A DNA stretch of 64,000 bases from Lithospermum erythrorhizon (GCA_019722365.1 JADFUC010000257.1:372001-436000); one strand, 5' to 3'. Shown: positions 36,241 to 48,356, numbered from the stretch's first letter. Translations and numbers: made by a program. Notes: generated from the letters alone by a model not told the origin.

Positions 36241-39131
36241 TTAATTTTATTTCTTGCTGAAAATAAAATCAAACAGCACTAGAGACCAAGGGGTTCTAGA
36301 GGTGTTCTGTAGTCATAATTTTAAAGATATAAGAGTCATTAATTTACTTACATGATCATAATTTTTTTTTTTTTTTAAAAAGCATAATGAGAGAATCGAG
36401 GCAGGAACTTAAGTTCTTTGAAGCCTAGCAAATTTGAAGCCAATTCGATGTTGTTCTCGTTTAGATGATCATAATTGTCTTAGTAGATAATAATGAACCT
36501 TACAAATGTCTTAGATTATCATAATTGTCTTAGTATTCCTATACGAAATAGAATAATTTTTTTTAGATTTACTTTACTATAATAATAATTTAATTATATT
36601 TTATACATATGTCATCTTGTATATTTTTATAAAAGCGTTAATAGGTACTACCTTCTAAACTAGGGATAGGTTTGTTCATTTTTATTAAATTAAATAATAA
36701 AAATAATATCAATTATTACATATAAAGTTTTAAATGACCCATATTATGCTATATGTATAATTTGAGAAAAATGCTTTTGTTTTTTAAATTTTGTATTTCA
36801 AACAATGATGTGGATACTTCTGATTAGTAATATACATACAAGTTAGATATGTATTACAAGTTTTATATTATTGAATTTTCACTAGATAGCTTACATTGTA
36901 TCTTTGTTTTACGCATATATTGAATATTAGGAGAGAGATATAACAAGATAAAGTAAATTGAAAATAATAAGAGAGAACTATTCAAATCAAAACTTCTCAG
37001 GCGTAAAGCGGTACATTGAGAAATCACGGGACACGATATGGCTAAAGAATTCACATTTGAATTTATAATTGAGAAAGTAATATTTTGACAAATATAAATC
37101 ATTATGAAAACTTAACACCTCTACATTTTATCTTTGAGCGAATTCATAATTAATTTTGGATTAAATAGAATAATTATATGATTTTATATTTTCTTTTCTT
37201 CTACATAATAAGTTGCTTAAATTTATGTAATAAAGTGTGAAGAATATACAAAAGATTAACATTGGCTTACTTATTATTCTTTTAGTTGAGACAAATTATT
37301 ATTGTAAACCGGTATGAGTGAATAACTATATTTATAAAAAAATAGAATAAATACGCTAACAAAAAGATATGTCGACCAACAAAGAATAAAAATAGTAAAC
37401 AACAAGAACTGAAAATAGAGTAAATTGATCTTGATAAAGATGATGATGCATTGATAATTTGAGTCAAAATTATCACGTTGATAGATATTTTAACGTAAAT
37501 TGTCAATTTTTGTTTCACATATATTAAAATTGTCACGTTAATATATCAAATGCTTGTTTTATAAACTTTAACTTATATAAATTCTCTTTGCAAGTTTACT
37601 CAAGTGCTGACAAAATAACTTGATTTGAAAATATATCAAAATTATACATTGATATTAAAAAATCACGTTGATTCAAAAATTACTTTGATATATTTTTTAC
37701 AAACAATTATACCTCATATTAAAAAATCTTTGTTTAAAATTTTTAAAATTCATCATAAAATTTCATTGACATTCTTTTAGATGAAGGGAACCGTCTAAAT
37801 TATATTAGTAAATAAAATTTTAAAAATTCATTGCGTGAAAATTATGAAATTAGAATCTATTACGAGTCACTTCAAACTAAATTGAAAAAAATGTTGAATC
37901 GAAAATATAATAGAAGTATCATGAGTATAAAACAAACCCAATCTCAATGGGTTGACCATTTTGAAAGAATACTTAAAATTCCATGATAAGGTATGTGTTA
38001 AAAGTTGGTTTGATGATATGTTAGTCTTTTGCTCACGATTTCATTATTGTAGGTTTGAGACTTAGATAGAGTAACTAGAAAGTTGTATACACATAATTTC
38101 TAAGATAATGAAACTAACTTTAGTTTATTGTTACAATTACGAAATTTATCAATTTATTTCCTTTCATATAGTTTTTTATATAATTTTTTTCTTAATTAAT
38201 TTATATTATTTGCGTAGTTATTTATACTATTATATAATACAATATAACAATGATGTGATCAAATTTACATTATAGAAAAAACTTTGTAAAATGGCTCAAA
38301 AATTGTAACTTCAACTCTTCCCATCCGATGAATAATTTGGGTTACTCACAAACTAACGATAAATTAATGGCGAAACAAAGATGAAACAGCTAAATAACTA
38401 AAACATGATAATGTGAAGTTTTCAGTCGTCAAGATATAACTCAAACAGAATTCAATTAAAAGGGAAAGAAGAAAGGATAGACATAGAAAAAGTCAGCAAC
38501 AAAAATCCAAAAAGAAAGCAGTGAGAGTTAAAAAATAGAGCAAATTAATCTTCACGGGGGATGTCGCGGGGAGAATTCTGTGGATATATGAGTATAAATC
38601 TAGTCATCCATAGATGCAGTCTTAAAAGTCTTCTTCACGTTATTTAAAAATACACATAATACAATATATAAATAACGAGTACTTCTGATGCGGTAGGTAA
38701 ATTCCGCAATAGAAATCCATGGCTTTAATTATGAAATCAATTTGACTTAAAGCTGACTCCTTGTTGTAAAATATCAATTGTGAAATATCTACAGTTGATC
38801 CGCTTCCCAGGAAGTTGGTCGAAACGGTTATCTTTAAGCAAAGATTAAGACAAAACCAAAAAGCCGAAATTTTCTTGGGAGAGAAAGAGCTCAGTGGGGG
38901 GGAGCTTTAGGGTTTTGAGCTATTATTATTTTTTCATGAAAAACCTTGCTATAGGGCTAAGGTTAAAAACAAAACCCGATGTGACCCGTTAGAGTATTGA
39001 GCATTTCGTTAACTCTATTAGTTCGTTAAGACACTATTGGAGTTGCTTTAATAAAGTTGAACTATTTAATTAGCTTAATTAAATAGTAATGAGTCAATAT
39101 CGATAATCTTTCGAGTTATTGATAAATATTT

Positions 39132-40459
39132 TGAAGGTCATACAGATAGGATAACTGATATGTGCTTCAGTGAGGACGGCAAATGGCTATTAACATCCAG
39201 CATGGATGGAAGTCTTAGGATTTGGGATGTAATTTCGGCTGGACTAATAGATGTAATACAAGTTGATTTTTGTGTGACTGCTTTATCACTTTCGCCTAAT
39301 ATGGACGTCTTAGCAACAACTCATGTTGATCAAAATGGTGTTTACTTATGGGTCAATCAAGCCATGTTTTCTGGGTCTACAAGTGCCAATTCATATGGAA
39401 GTGGAAAGCAGATTGTCAAAACTAATTCACCTTCCGCCTCTTCAGCTGCAGATACTCAAGATGTCGACTCTGTCAAAGGAGCTGTGAATCCTCGACAGTT
39501 GCAAGTTAGTTCGCTCTGTTCCATATCAAGTCAGCAGATCCCTGGTTTTGTTACACTTTCGTTACTGCCTAAGAGCCAGTGGCAGAGTTTGGTCAGCCTA
39601 GATATTATAAAGGCCAGGAACAAACCAATTGAGCCCCCAAAGAAACCTGAAAAAGCTCCTTTTTTCTTGCCATCTATCCATTCTCTTTCCGGTGAAATAC
39701 AATTCCAGTCAGGTGAACCTGCTATTGACGAAAAGGATAAAGATCCCGAAGAAACCAAAAAGAACATAAGGAAATCTGATTCCGCCCCCTCTCAGTTCTG
39801 GCATTCCCTTCAGTCCGCTGCAGATGCCAACAATTGTACGTGTCTCTTCTCTTAAAACTTAAAGTCCTATTAGTCCATATATATCATTGATGATAAGTAT
39901 AACCAGGTTTTTAGTGTTAGTTATTTAAAGCCTCTCTACATCATTCTCATGCGAGCGTAATACCTTTTGCAGTTGCGGCTTTCACAGAATATATCAAAAG
40001 TTTATCTCCTTCAACGGTGGACTTGGAACTCAGAATTCTCCAAATTATCAACGATGATGATGATCAAGAGCTTGACAAGAGGCCAGAGCTCCACTATATT
40101 GGGCTGCTGTTAGATTACTTTATACACGAGATCTCGTGTAGAAACAACTTTGAATTTGTACAAGCTTTAATCAGATTGTTTTTGAAGGTATGGTTTGTCC
40201 AGGATTCCCCCATTCCATTTTGCATTGAGTAATTGAGTCGTGTTAGCCTGATATCTTGTTGGAACTAGTTTCATGTCAAATGGTCTTACTCTTTGCTTTT
40301 TCTGTACAGATCCATGGCAAATCGATCAGGTGCCAGTCGGAGCTTCAGAGTAAGGCGACGACACTTCTAGAAGTTCAATCTGCAGTATGGCAGCCACTGA
40401 AGGAGCTGTTTAATAGCGTTAATTGCATGCTCAGACTTCATAGCAATTCATACTTTTAA
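39132..40459 (+). pseudogene. UTP21: UTP21 (WDR36) C-terminal part, 5'-truncated
   Basis: UTP21 is a WD40 protein of the small-subunit processome (UTP-B) acting in nucleolar 18S rRNA maturation. Three exons are clear: about 39137-39835, 39973-40187 and 40310-40459 (stop). They join in frame with GT-AG borders. The protein starts at the last WD repeat (GHTDRITDMCF, LRIWDV) and passes ATTHVDQNGVYLWVNQ. It continues into the Utp21-specific C-terminal domain (KKPEKAPFFLPSI, ILQIINDDDD, IHEISCRNNFEF, RLFLK, IRCQS). No stops or frameshifts occur. The first two-thirds, some 600 residues of WD repeats, is absent from the preceding 5 kb. Homology begins beside an AG that could be a 3' splice site. Introns are retained, so this is a truncated genomic copy rather than a retrocopy. 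A real gene with a very long intron is less likely. Confidence 0.85.
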
Positions 40460-41160
40460 GCATGTTAGCTTTAGGTTTCTTGGAGTGAATTTTGCTTTAT
40501 TTTGCTCCATCGATGTTATTTATTTTTAACGTTTTGCCCCCTTTGCCTGTCTGGCTGATTTTATTTTCTTACAATTGAAATTTTGTCTAATATATTTATA
40601 TCAAAATGGCTCGTCATACTACACTTTTTACTTATTATAGAAAGTTGTAGATAGTATTTATACTTTACTATTGGACCGATTTGGTAACAAACTCCAAACT
40701 CTATGTTGGTCAATTTAGAAACAATCATCATATTATCACAAGAAAAAAATGTATGCTATTCATCACTTATCTTGCTTAGCCATAAGTATCTTCATACTAA
40801 TACTGAATCAATCCAATTAAGATGACATAAAAAGTTGAAGAAGTAGTTAGCAGTTACTGTAAATTATTGGAAGGGAAAACACCAATGTAGTCCTTGTGAG
40901 TCGGAACAAATTGAGTGATGCAACAACGGAAAAAGAAATTCTAAAACTCGATTTACTCTCCACTAATAACATATCGAGAATAATTTAATTATACTCCAAA
41001 TAATCATTAAATTATCAAAGTTAGTATGATGTATCCCGTTTACTAGACAATAATTCATCCCTCAACTATCGAAGAAAATGATTGGTTCAAATTATGTATA
41101 AGGTAAATAGATAGTTGTAGATAAAAAAAATTACTGTAAAAATTATGTACAAGGTAAATA
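40460..41160. other. AT-rich intergenic DNA
   Basis: No gene or clear repeat seen between the UTP21 fragment and the LTR-like region. Confidence 0.5.
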
Positions 41161-41536
41161 GATACTTGTAGATAACATTGTTGAGGCAAAAAACGGTGGC
41201 GTATTTACCTCAGCAACCAAAGTCCTCCGATTGCCTATCTGTCAGTCAACGAGCACTTGTAGAGAGGGCTACCGGGTCTTCTTCAACTTTCCGACTGTGA
41301 CTCCCAGCTACAACCTGCAAACCCAACCGGGGGGTATGCCCCGGAAGGGTCTCCGATGCCTAAGTTAGAACAAGCAGGAGACCGGGTGCATCCGCACCTA
41401 AAGGGAAATAAACACGACACTGATATGTGAACGACTGTCAGGTAGTTGTGGATATCTTTGTTATGACGATGTTACTTTTAAACCGGTGGTGACAACCGAT
41501 AGCCTATGAATATTGTGTACTCGGGTGTTGAAATGT

Positions 41537-41703
41537 GTCAAGTGTACCGATGGTGATTTAAATATGTCATCCGACGATATTTAAATGTGTCATCCGACTG
41601 TGTGTAAATATGTCACCGGTGATATGTAAATGTGTCATCCGACTGTGTGTAAATATGTCGCCGGTGATATGTAAATGTGTCATCCGACTGTGTGTAAATA
41701 TTG
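41537..41703. repeat. 45-bp tandem repeat
   Basis: About 2.5 near-identical 45-bp units. Each has two related halves, AAATGTGTCATCCGAC and AAATATGTCACCGGTG. More diverged half-units lie upstream from 41537. Confidence 0.85.
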
Positions 41704-41793
41704 GGATGGTGTAGAACCCGACTGCCTTTGGAGAGAAAGGAAGAAGGTGTCTACTTTGGTTAAGTGGTGAAAATAATATTTGACTAAGCTTTT

Positions 41794-41816
41794 AATATAT
41801 ATATATATATATATAA
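41794..41816. repeat. (TA)n microsatellite
   Basis: About 11 TA units. Confidence 0.8.
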
Positions 41817-42285
41817 AGCCTTTAATTCTTTTCTTCTAATTCAATCCCTTTTCCTAGTGAAGTTGGGACTCTATATATAAGAATAGAGTAGAGATGAAAA
41901 CTTGCAATTATTCGATATGGGACGTGTCCATTTATACAAGTCATCTAGATGAGAAAGTTAGTGGTTTTCCATTATGGTATGTTAGAGTTTGGCCAACACC
42001 ATATCCATGGCTTTTCCTCCCCCTATTCTACCATTTTAGACTCTCTATACGATCCGTTTCGAATGCAACAAGGCATTATCATACTTTGATATCCACAAAC
42101 TACATAACAGTTAAATGAAATCATTGAATAGTTACCTGTGGGGACATGTTGAATGTCCCCTCCTCACCATTATTAATGTTGACCAAATTATTCCTTAACA
42201 ATCCCCCCTTGGCTTGGGGCGTGAGCTCTGGTTCACGGCGTAAGGCACATATTTGAGAGTGGTGATCGAGTATTCCCTTTCTCAG

Positions 42286-42780
42286 AACATCCGTTCAGTG
42301 TATGAAGACATCTCATTTCTTTGGACATACGTCCGTTAGAATATACGTTCAATGTATAAAGGCATAAGCCTTTCGTTGGACATGCATCCTTTGGAACATA
42401 CGTTCAGTATATAGAGGCATTCGCCTTTTATTGGACATACGTCCTTTGGAACATTCGTTCGATATATAGAGGCATACGCCTTTCGTTGGACATACGTCAT
42501 TTGGAACATTCGTTCGATATATATAGGCATTCACCTTTCGTTGGACATACGTCATTTGGAACATGCGTTCAGTTTATAGAGGCACTCTCCTTTCGTTGGA
42601 CATACGTCCTTTTGGAACATACGTTCAGTATATAGAGGCGTTCGCCTTTCGTTGGACATAAGTCCTTTGGAACATACGTTCGGTATATAAAGTCATTCGC
42701 CTATTATGGTACATACATCCTTTTGAACATACGTACAATATATAGAGACATACGCCTTTGTTGGACATACGTCCTTTGAT
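42286..42780. repeat. 55-bp tandem array, about nine copies
   Basis: Units begin AACATACGTTCAGTATATAG (variants) and end GGACATACGTCCTTTGG. The period is 55 bp, with occasional 56. Looser related text continues to about 42910. Overlapping minus-strand open frames here are by-products of the repeat. Confidence 0.9.
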
Positions 42781-42920
42781 AGTTTTGAAGACCATTGGGT
42801 CTTTCAGGAGACATATGCCCCCTTGATATGTTGACTCCATAATGCTCAAATACCTTTGAGTCTTTGTGGAACATACGTCCATCATAGAACAATGTTCTAT
42901 TCGTGTTGTATCCATCTTGT

Positions 42921-43700
42921 CTCAGTCGGGTGGCTTATTCCTTAGCGTCTACCGATCGATATATAACAAATGAATAGATAATTAATTGTCAAATGAAGTA
43001 TTTGGTCTTAATGAAGAAACTCTACTCTTGATATCCATCAATTCAAGTGAAATTTATGGTTAATTCACCAAAAATAAAGTTTTGGGGGTCAAAATCTAAT
43101 TTTTCATGAATTCTTTCACCACAAACCATTTTAAGGGGTCAAATATGAGGTCTTAAACGTGTATGGCTGATATTGGAGGCTTAAAAATATTTAAATCATG
43201 AAAATAGTTCAATTCCGAACCAATTTCCACAATATAATCAGTTTCCTACTCCGTTTAGGACTCCGTTTGACTGTTTTAGCCATTTAAACCTCTTTCTTCT
43301 TCCTTTTCTCTCATATTTCGAGTTTCTCACTTTTGATATCTGAGAAAACTCATAAAATCTCTGCAAAATAATAATCATCATCTTACTTCATCAATCTTTC
43401 ATCAATACTTCATCTGAAGTACTGAAAAACTGCTAGAAAACGTCGAAAAAGGTAAATAATTCGATTTTAATTTTTCCAGCAGTATTTTTTCGAATTTTTT
43501 TATATTTCTGTCAACCCTGTTAAATAGCAACCGCTTTTTGGTGATTTCGACACAAAATCTGGTCATAGTTTTTTTTCGAATTTGTTTTTCTTGAAAATAC
43601 TTTTTTGAGTCACTGAAATTTATGTAATTTTTTCAAATTTTTCCTGGGTATTTTTCTGTCAAATCTGCCAAATAGCTATGTTCAGACTTTTATGCAAACA
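42921..43700. other. Upstream region and probable leader of the 43.7-kb PPR gene
   Basis: No gene. A CT-rich stretch (43290-43320) and a possible leader intron (donor AAG|GTAAAT at about 43451, acceptor AG at about 43719) suggest the 5' untranslated part of the PPR gene. Confidence 0.4.
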
Positions 43701-43723
43701 CTTTGGGTGCATTCAAGAAAACA

Positions 43724-45388
43724 ATGTCATTCTGGATTCAGAGGGCACCATATAGGATTGCATCAATTTTTCGTTTTCACGATCATGCCTCCCACATGGA
43801 TTCAACACAACCCTTCATCTCTAAAGGACCTGAGACCGTTTGGTTCATCAAAGTAGTGTGTACTCTCTGCATTTTTCGTGTATCGTCTTCGAATCTCAGT
43901 GTATTCAGTTCAGAGTATTTCAGGAAGAGTTTGAATCCTTATGTAGCTCATAGAGTTATTCAGCATTTGACTAATCAGTTCAAGAATCCCACGTTGGCAT
44001 TTTCTTTTTTCAGGTTTACACGGGAGAAAGTGAATATTGTTCATTATGTTTCCGCGTTTAATATGTTATTGAAGTCGTTATGTCTATCGGGATTGTGTGA
44101 TTCGGCTAAATTGGTATTTGATTACATGAATCGTGATGGTTACTTATGTGATAGCTTAATATTGGAGTTGTTAGTGCGTTCATTTGAGAATGCTGGGAAG
44201 TTGAACTTTGCTAAAGAAGTGTTGATATGGGAAGCTGAGTTGAGTAATGAGAGAGGAGGGGTAGTTTCTCCTTTTGTATATAATATTTTGTTGAATTCGT
44301 TAGTCAAAACAAATCAAGTGAAAGGCGCTATTGATTTCTTTAAAGATCATATTTTGAGGTTAAGGAGTTTTTCCCCTTCTACTAGTAGTTTTAATATAGT
44401 CATTATAGGATTGTGCAGCACAGGAAAAGTTGACAAGGCTATGGAGTTTTTTGGCGATATGAAAAGTTTTGGTTGTTTTCCCGATACTGTTACATATAAT
44501 GCACTTATAAATGGATTTTGTAAGATTGGTGATGTGGAGAGAGCGAGGGAACTAATAAAAGAAATGCAATTGCAAGGTGGGGTATCACCAAATGTTGTCA
44601 CTTATACATCGATAATATCTGGTTGCTGCAAATCGCATAAGATGGATGAAGCTGTAAACCTTCTTGATGAAATGATTGGTTTGGGAATAAGACCCAATTT
44701 ATTTACTTTTAACGTTCTTATTGATGGTTTTGGTAAGACAGGGGACATGGTTTCAGTTTTGAAATTGTATCAAAGGATGCTTCTTTCTGGTTTTCAACCA
44801 GATGTTGTAACTTATACTTCATTGATCGATGCAAATTGTCGTATTGGAGTGTTGGAAAAGGGTTTGAAGCTCTTGGATGAGATGGATGAAAAGAAGCTAA
44901 GTCCCAATCTATACACTTTTTCTGTTCTTATCAATGCTTTATGCAAAGTGAGCAGGCTAAATGAGGCTCACCGGTTATTGAGGAAGCTTCAAATGAGGGA
45001 TGATATCATTCCCCGAGCATTTATCTATAACCCAGTAATCGATGGTTTTTGTAAGGCTGGTAATGTGGATGAAGCAAACATTATTGTAGGAGAAATGGAG
45101 GCGAAGAGGTGCCTTCCTGATAAGCTGACCTTTACTATTCTCATTTTGGGTCATTGCATGAAAGGGAGAATGTCTGAAGCAATAACCATATTTAATAAGA
45201 TGTTACAAGTAGGTTGTACCCCCGATAAAATTACTCTGAACTGCATCGATTCTTGTCTTCTCAAGGCTGGCATGGCGAGTGAAGCTTACAAAATAAGACA
45301 AACTTCTTTCGACAGCCTGCAGAACTGTTCATCTTCGAAGAGAACCACGAAACAAGATATAAATATTGAAATCCCGGTGGTTGTTTGA
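43724..45388 (+). CDS. P-class pentatricopeptide repeat protein (At2g06000-like)
   Basis: P-class PPR proteins are RNA-binding proteins, usually of mitochondria or plastids, that stabilise, process or help translate organelle transcripts. The single-exon frame from the ATG at 43724 encodes 554 residues. A basic, Ser/Phe-rich N-terminus could be an organelle targeting peptide. The segment ETVWFIKVVCTLCIF resembles the N-terminus of Arabidopsis At2g06000. About ten 35-residue PPR motifs follow, with typical phrases such as PDTVTYNALINGFCKIGD, PNVVTYTSIISGCCK and PDVVTYTSLIDANCRIG. There is no E, DYW or SMR domain. Length is close to the relative (about 536). In-frame codons extend upstream to 43703 but lack an ATG. 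RNA target and organelle cannot be read from sequence. Confidence 0.9.
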   Translation: MSFWIQRAPYRIASIFRFHDHASHMDSTQPFISKGPETVWFIKVVCTLCIFRVSSSNLSVFSSEYFRKSLNPYVAHRVIQHLTNQFKNPTLAFSFFRFTREKVNIVHYVSAFNMLLKSLCLSGLCDSAKLVFDYMNRDGYLCDSLILELLVRSFENAGKLNFAKEVLIWEAELSNERGGVVSPFVYNILLNSLVKTNQVKGAIDFFKDHILRLRSFSPSTSSFNIVIIGLCSTGKVDKAMEFFGDMKSFGCFPDTVTYNALINGFCKIGDVERARELIKEMQLQGGVSPNVVTYTSIISGCCKSHKMDEAVNLLDEMIGLGIRPNLFTFNVLIDGFGKTGDMVSVLKLYQRMLLSGFQPDVVTYTSLIDANCRIGVLEKGLKLLDEMDEKKLSPNLYTFSVLINALCKVSRLNEAHRLLRKLQMRDDIIPRAFIYNPVIDGFCKAGNVDEANIIVGEMEAKRCLPDKLTFTILILGHCMKGRMSEAITIFNKMLQVGCTPDKITLNCIDSCLLKAGMASEAYKIRQTSFDSLQNCSSSKRTTKQDINIEIPVVV

Positions 45389-46369
45389 GTGAAAAGCTTA
45401 TCGAGTTTTGTTTGGTGCGCTTATATTGTATCTGCAAAATGAACCTGGCACTTTAGTCGATCTGTTATCGTAGTCTCTTCCACCTTGAGTCCTTGATTTC
45501 AGTTCTGAGAATTTCTTTTAGTAAGGCGGCAACTTCTGACCCAATAGTGTTTGTTGAGCTTGATGTAGATATCATTCAGATTATGTTTCTGTAACTAACA
45601 AATAGTATTGATAGCTCATAGTAATGTTGATAATCAATTTTGTCAAGGTTGCACATAACCAATCATCTCAAAAGATGTATCACTGTATTAGTATGGTGTT
45701 CTTGGTTTCTGACTGTATATCTCTTAGCAGGAAGACTTTGCAGTTTCTGCCATTTCCATTCCTGAATTTGATAGCCATCATCTTTTGGTATAAACATTAA
45801 GACATATTCCTTCCGGATAAAATTACTTTTCGTTCTAGACACTCGGCTTCGGGTTGACACTCCGGTACTTTTGTGTATCGTCCATTTTCTATGCTTGATT
45901 CCAACTTTGATATCGCCGAGACTTGGTGGAAACAAGTCTTAATTTTTCCCGAGCTCTAATACCGAATCTTTAATTTTTCCGAGTTGAATACCGAACATTT
46001 ACCGAAATTCCATTCTACTAATAGCCGTCCTTTGACGCCATGTTTCTCCATATTAGTGTCAAGTGGCTCGAAGAAGATGCTATAATTAAGCATTGTGACC
46101 CAAATCACTTGTTGATCTTGAGTTAAGTGATCAATTTATACATAAAAATATGGTAGAACATATTAACTATTCATGTTTTAACTGGTATTCCGTCTATATG
46201 TTTCTAATTACATCATTACACAATTATTTCGACTATCAATCAATACTTGCTATCCGATTACGACTCAATAATCAATCGAATTCGATTAAAAGGCCTTTAC
46301 TTTTAAGGCACCCTCTAATAGCCCACAAGGTCAATCTCTTCTCCTCTCCAAGAATTTTGCAGAAAAACC
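45389..46369. other. Intergenic space between PPR gene and RPB11
   Basis: Carries the 3' flank of the PPR gene and the RPB11 promoter. No further gene. Two near-repeats of a TAATTTTTCCGAG word occur at about 45938 and 45973. Confidence 0.5.
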
Positions 46370-48356
46370 ATGAATGCTCCAGATAGGTACGAGAGGTTTG
46401 TGGTCCCAGAAGGTGTGAAGAAGGTTTCATATGAGAGAGACACAAAGATTATCAATGCTGCTTCCTTCACTGTTGAAAGAGAGGACCACACTGTTGCCAA
46501 TATTCTCAGAATGTAAATTCTTTTTTTATGTATTTATTTGTTTCTTAATTAATTCTTTCACGGAATATTACTCATCGAGTCTTTGCAGTAACAAGGGCCC
46601 GATTAAAAAAAAAATTAATTGTGCTTTTTCGATGAACCCATATTAAATATCCTAGCCTTTTGTTTTTGGAAAAAATGGTGTTTTGTTTAATTTGTTGTTG
46701 GATTATGGTGATACAGGTATTTATAGTCACATTAGTCACCCTAATGTGCTATTTACTCTACACAAGTTTAAAAATAATAAATTTCTTTGTTTGTTAGTTT
46801 ATTGTGATTTTTTTATGAAACCCATATTAAAGATCCTATCATTTTTTTTTTGTAAAAAATGGTGTTTTGTTCAATTTGTTGTTAGGTTATGGTAATTTCT
46901 AGTGACCCATACAAGCTTAAAAACCATAATTTCTTGGTTTGTTAGTAGTTATTGTGATTTTTTTATGAAACCCATATTAAAGATCCCATCTTTTTTGGGA
47001 AAAAATGGTGTGTTGTGTTTGGGTTATGGTGATATAGGCAAGTGCATAGAGACCCTGATGAGGTATTTTTTTGGATATGATATTAAAATTTCCCATCTTT
47101 TATTGAAGAAAAGCTTATTTTGATGATTTATTGTGATATAGGCAATTGCATAGTGACCCTAATGTGCTATTTTCTGGATACAAGCTTAAGAAACAACGTG
47201 TTGGTTTGGAAGAAACTCTTATTTTGTTGTTGGTTTAAGGCGATATTGGAAATCGTTGAGTGAGCCTAATGTGCTATTTTCTGGGTACAAGCTTAAAAGT
47301 TCCAGCTTTCTTGAAAAACAATATCGGTTGTGATTGGTTTTAGGGTGATATAGCTAAATATCCTTAGTTTCTTGTAACGAATCTGCTTTTGTGGTTGGTT
47401 GTGGTGATGTAGGCAATTGCATAGTGACCCTAATGTTCTGTTTGCTGGCTACAAGCTGCCTCACCCGCTCCAGTACAAAATCATTGTTCGGGTTAGTACT
47501 GGTTAATGGCTTATTTGTTTGCGTTGCTTCATCAGAGTCTCTTGAGTATAAAATACACAATTTACATCATAGTCTTACTCTTGAGTCTTGATACAATTTG
47601 TTGTTTCTTTACTTTCTTGTACTGATGATTTAAATTTCTCCAGATTCATACTACTAGCCAGTCTTCACCTATGCAAGCATATAATCAGGCTATAAATGAT
47701 CTGGACAAGGAGCTTGATCATCTAAAGAGTGCATTTGAGGTATAACTTGAGTTGTTGAAAATGGTTTGATGTTTTCACTTTAGCCTCTGTTACCTTATGC
47801 TGTTTATTCTTTGGGGAGTCTATGAATGCTCAATTTGATGTGGTCCTGTAAGTACTTGTTCTTAAACTCTTGCAGCATCGGTGCTCAATTAACAATTGTC
47901 ACTTTAGAGATTATCTTTTGATCGTTTTACATGTTATATACTCATAATTTCTTTCTGAAAGAGTTTTTTTTAAAAAGTAAAATAGACCAATGAAGTATTG
48001 AAGTTACATTTTGATGCCTTCTTACCTATAACTTTATAACAGAATCTCCCATTTAGTAACAGATGAAATGAGTTACAGAGTTATGATCATCTTTCACTGT
48101 GAGAAGGCTGGATGTATTAGGCTTTCAGATAATTCTTCCGCTAGACATGACATGTATTGCTCTAGTTTTTCAATATGTTATAATATTGAAACTTGGTAGT
48201 TTTTATATCATTTGATCATCGTTGATTTAATTTCCTCGTTCACCATTCGTATCGGTCATTGCCCGGGTCCTCTAAGTCAATGTTGTAAACATCAGTAATT
48301 TGTTTTTCTACTTCATTTTGTAGGCTGAAGTGGGGAAGCATGCAATTATGTATTGA
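46370..48356 (+). CDS. RPB11: DNA-directed RNA polymerase II subunit RPB11
   Basis: RPB11 pairs with RPB3 as the alpha-like assembly platform of nuclear RNA polymerase II. Four exons join perfectly: 46370-46512, 47413-47491, 47644-47739 and 48324-48356. They give 116 residues plus stop, the usual plant length. Visible signatures are [15 protein letters not shown], the dimerisation helix and strand around [37 protein letters not shown], and the C-terminal helix [20 protein letters not shown]. All introns have GT-AG borders. Intron 1 (46513-47412) is odd: it contains a series of degenerate copies of the start of exon 2, listed separately. Confidence 0.95.
46700..47412 (+). repeat. Tandem degenerate copies of RPB11 exon 2 start inside intron 1
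   Basis: Copies of the branch/acceptor/exon-2 start lie near 46707-46770, 46885-46920, 47027-47075, 47132-47190, 47239-47295 and 47344-47365. The true exon starts at 47413. Spacing is about 105 bp for the last four and 140-180 bp for the earlier ones. The 47132 copy keeps GATATAG|GCAATTGCATAGTGAC and continues matching through CCTAATGTGCTATTTTCTGG. The 47239 copy keeps CCTAATGTGCTATTTTCTGG but has lost the AG. Confidence 0.85.

Larger units (their letters stand above)
33451..39131. other. Long gene-free AT-rich region
   Basis: No coding region recognised. It holds the TA/TATC microsatellite at 35141-35197 and the ~95-bp array at 35770-36240. A TTAGGGTTT (telo-box type) motif lies near 38908, upstream of the UTP21 fragment. 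The upstream exons expected for UTP21 were looked for and not seen. Confidence 0.55.
41165..42920. mobile_element. LTR-like region carrying tandem arrays
   Basis: A C/G-richer section (41190-41440) includes TCCGATGCCTAAGTTAG, a phrase common in dicot LTRs. Then come a 45-bp array, a TA run (41794-41816), a TATATATAAG box at about 41871, and the 55-bp array. No coding sequence for gag or pol is present, so this is probably a solo or decayed LTR or a non-autonomous element. Confidence 0.4.

Noticed and set aside
39531..39767. Minus-strand 78-codon frame
   Set aside because: Antisense to the UTP21 coding exon.
42336..42915. Minus-strand frames of 62-96 codons
   Set aside because: Produced by the 55-bp tandem repeat, whose length is not a multiple of three; not genes.
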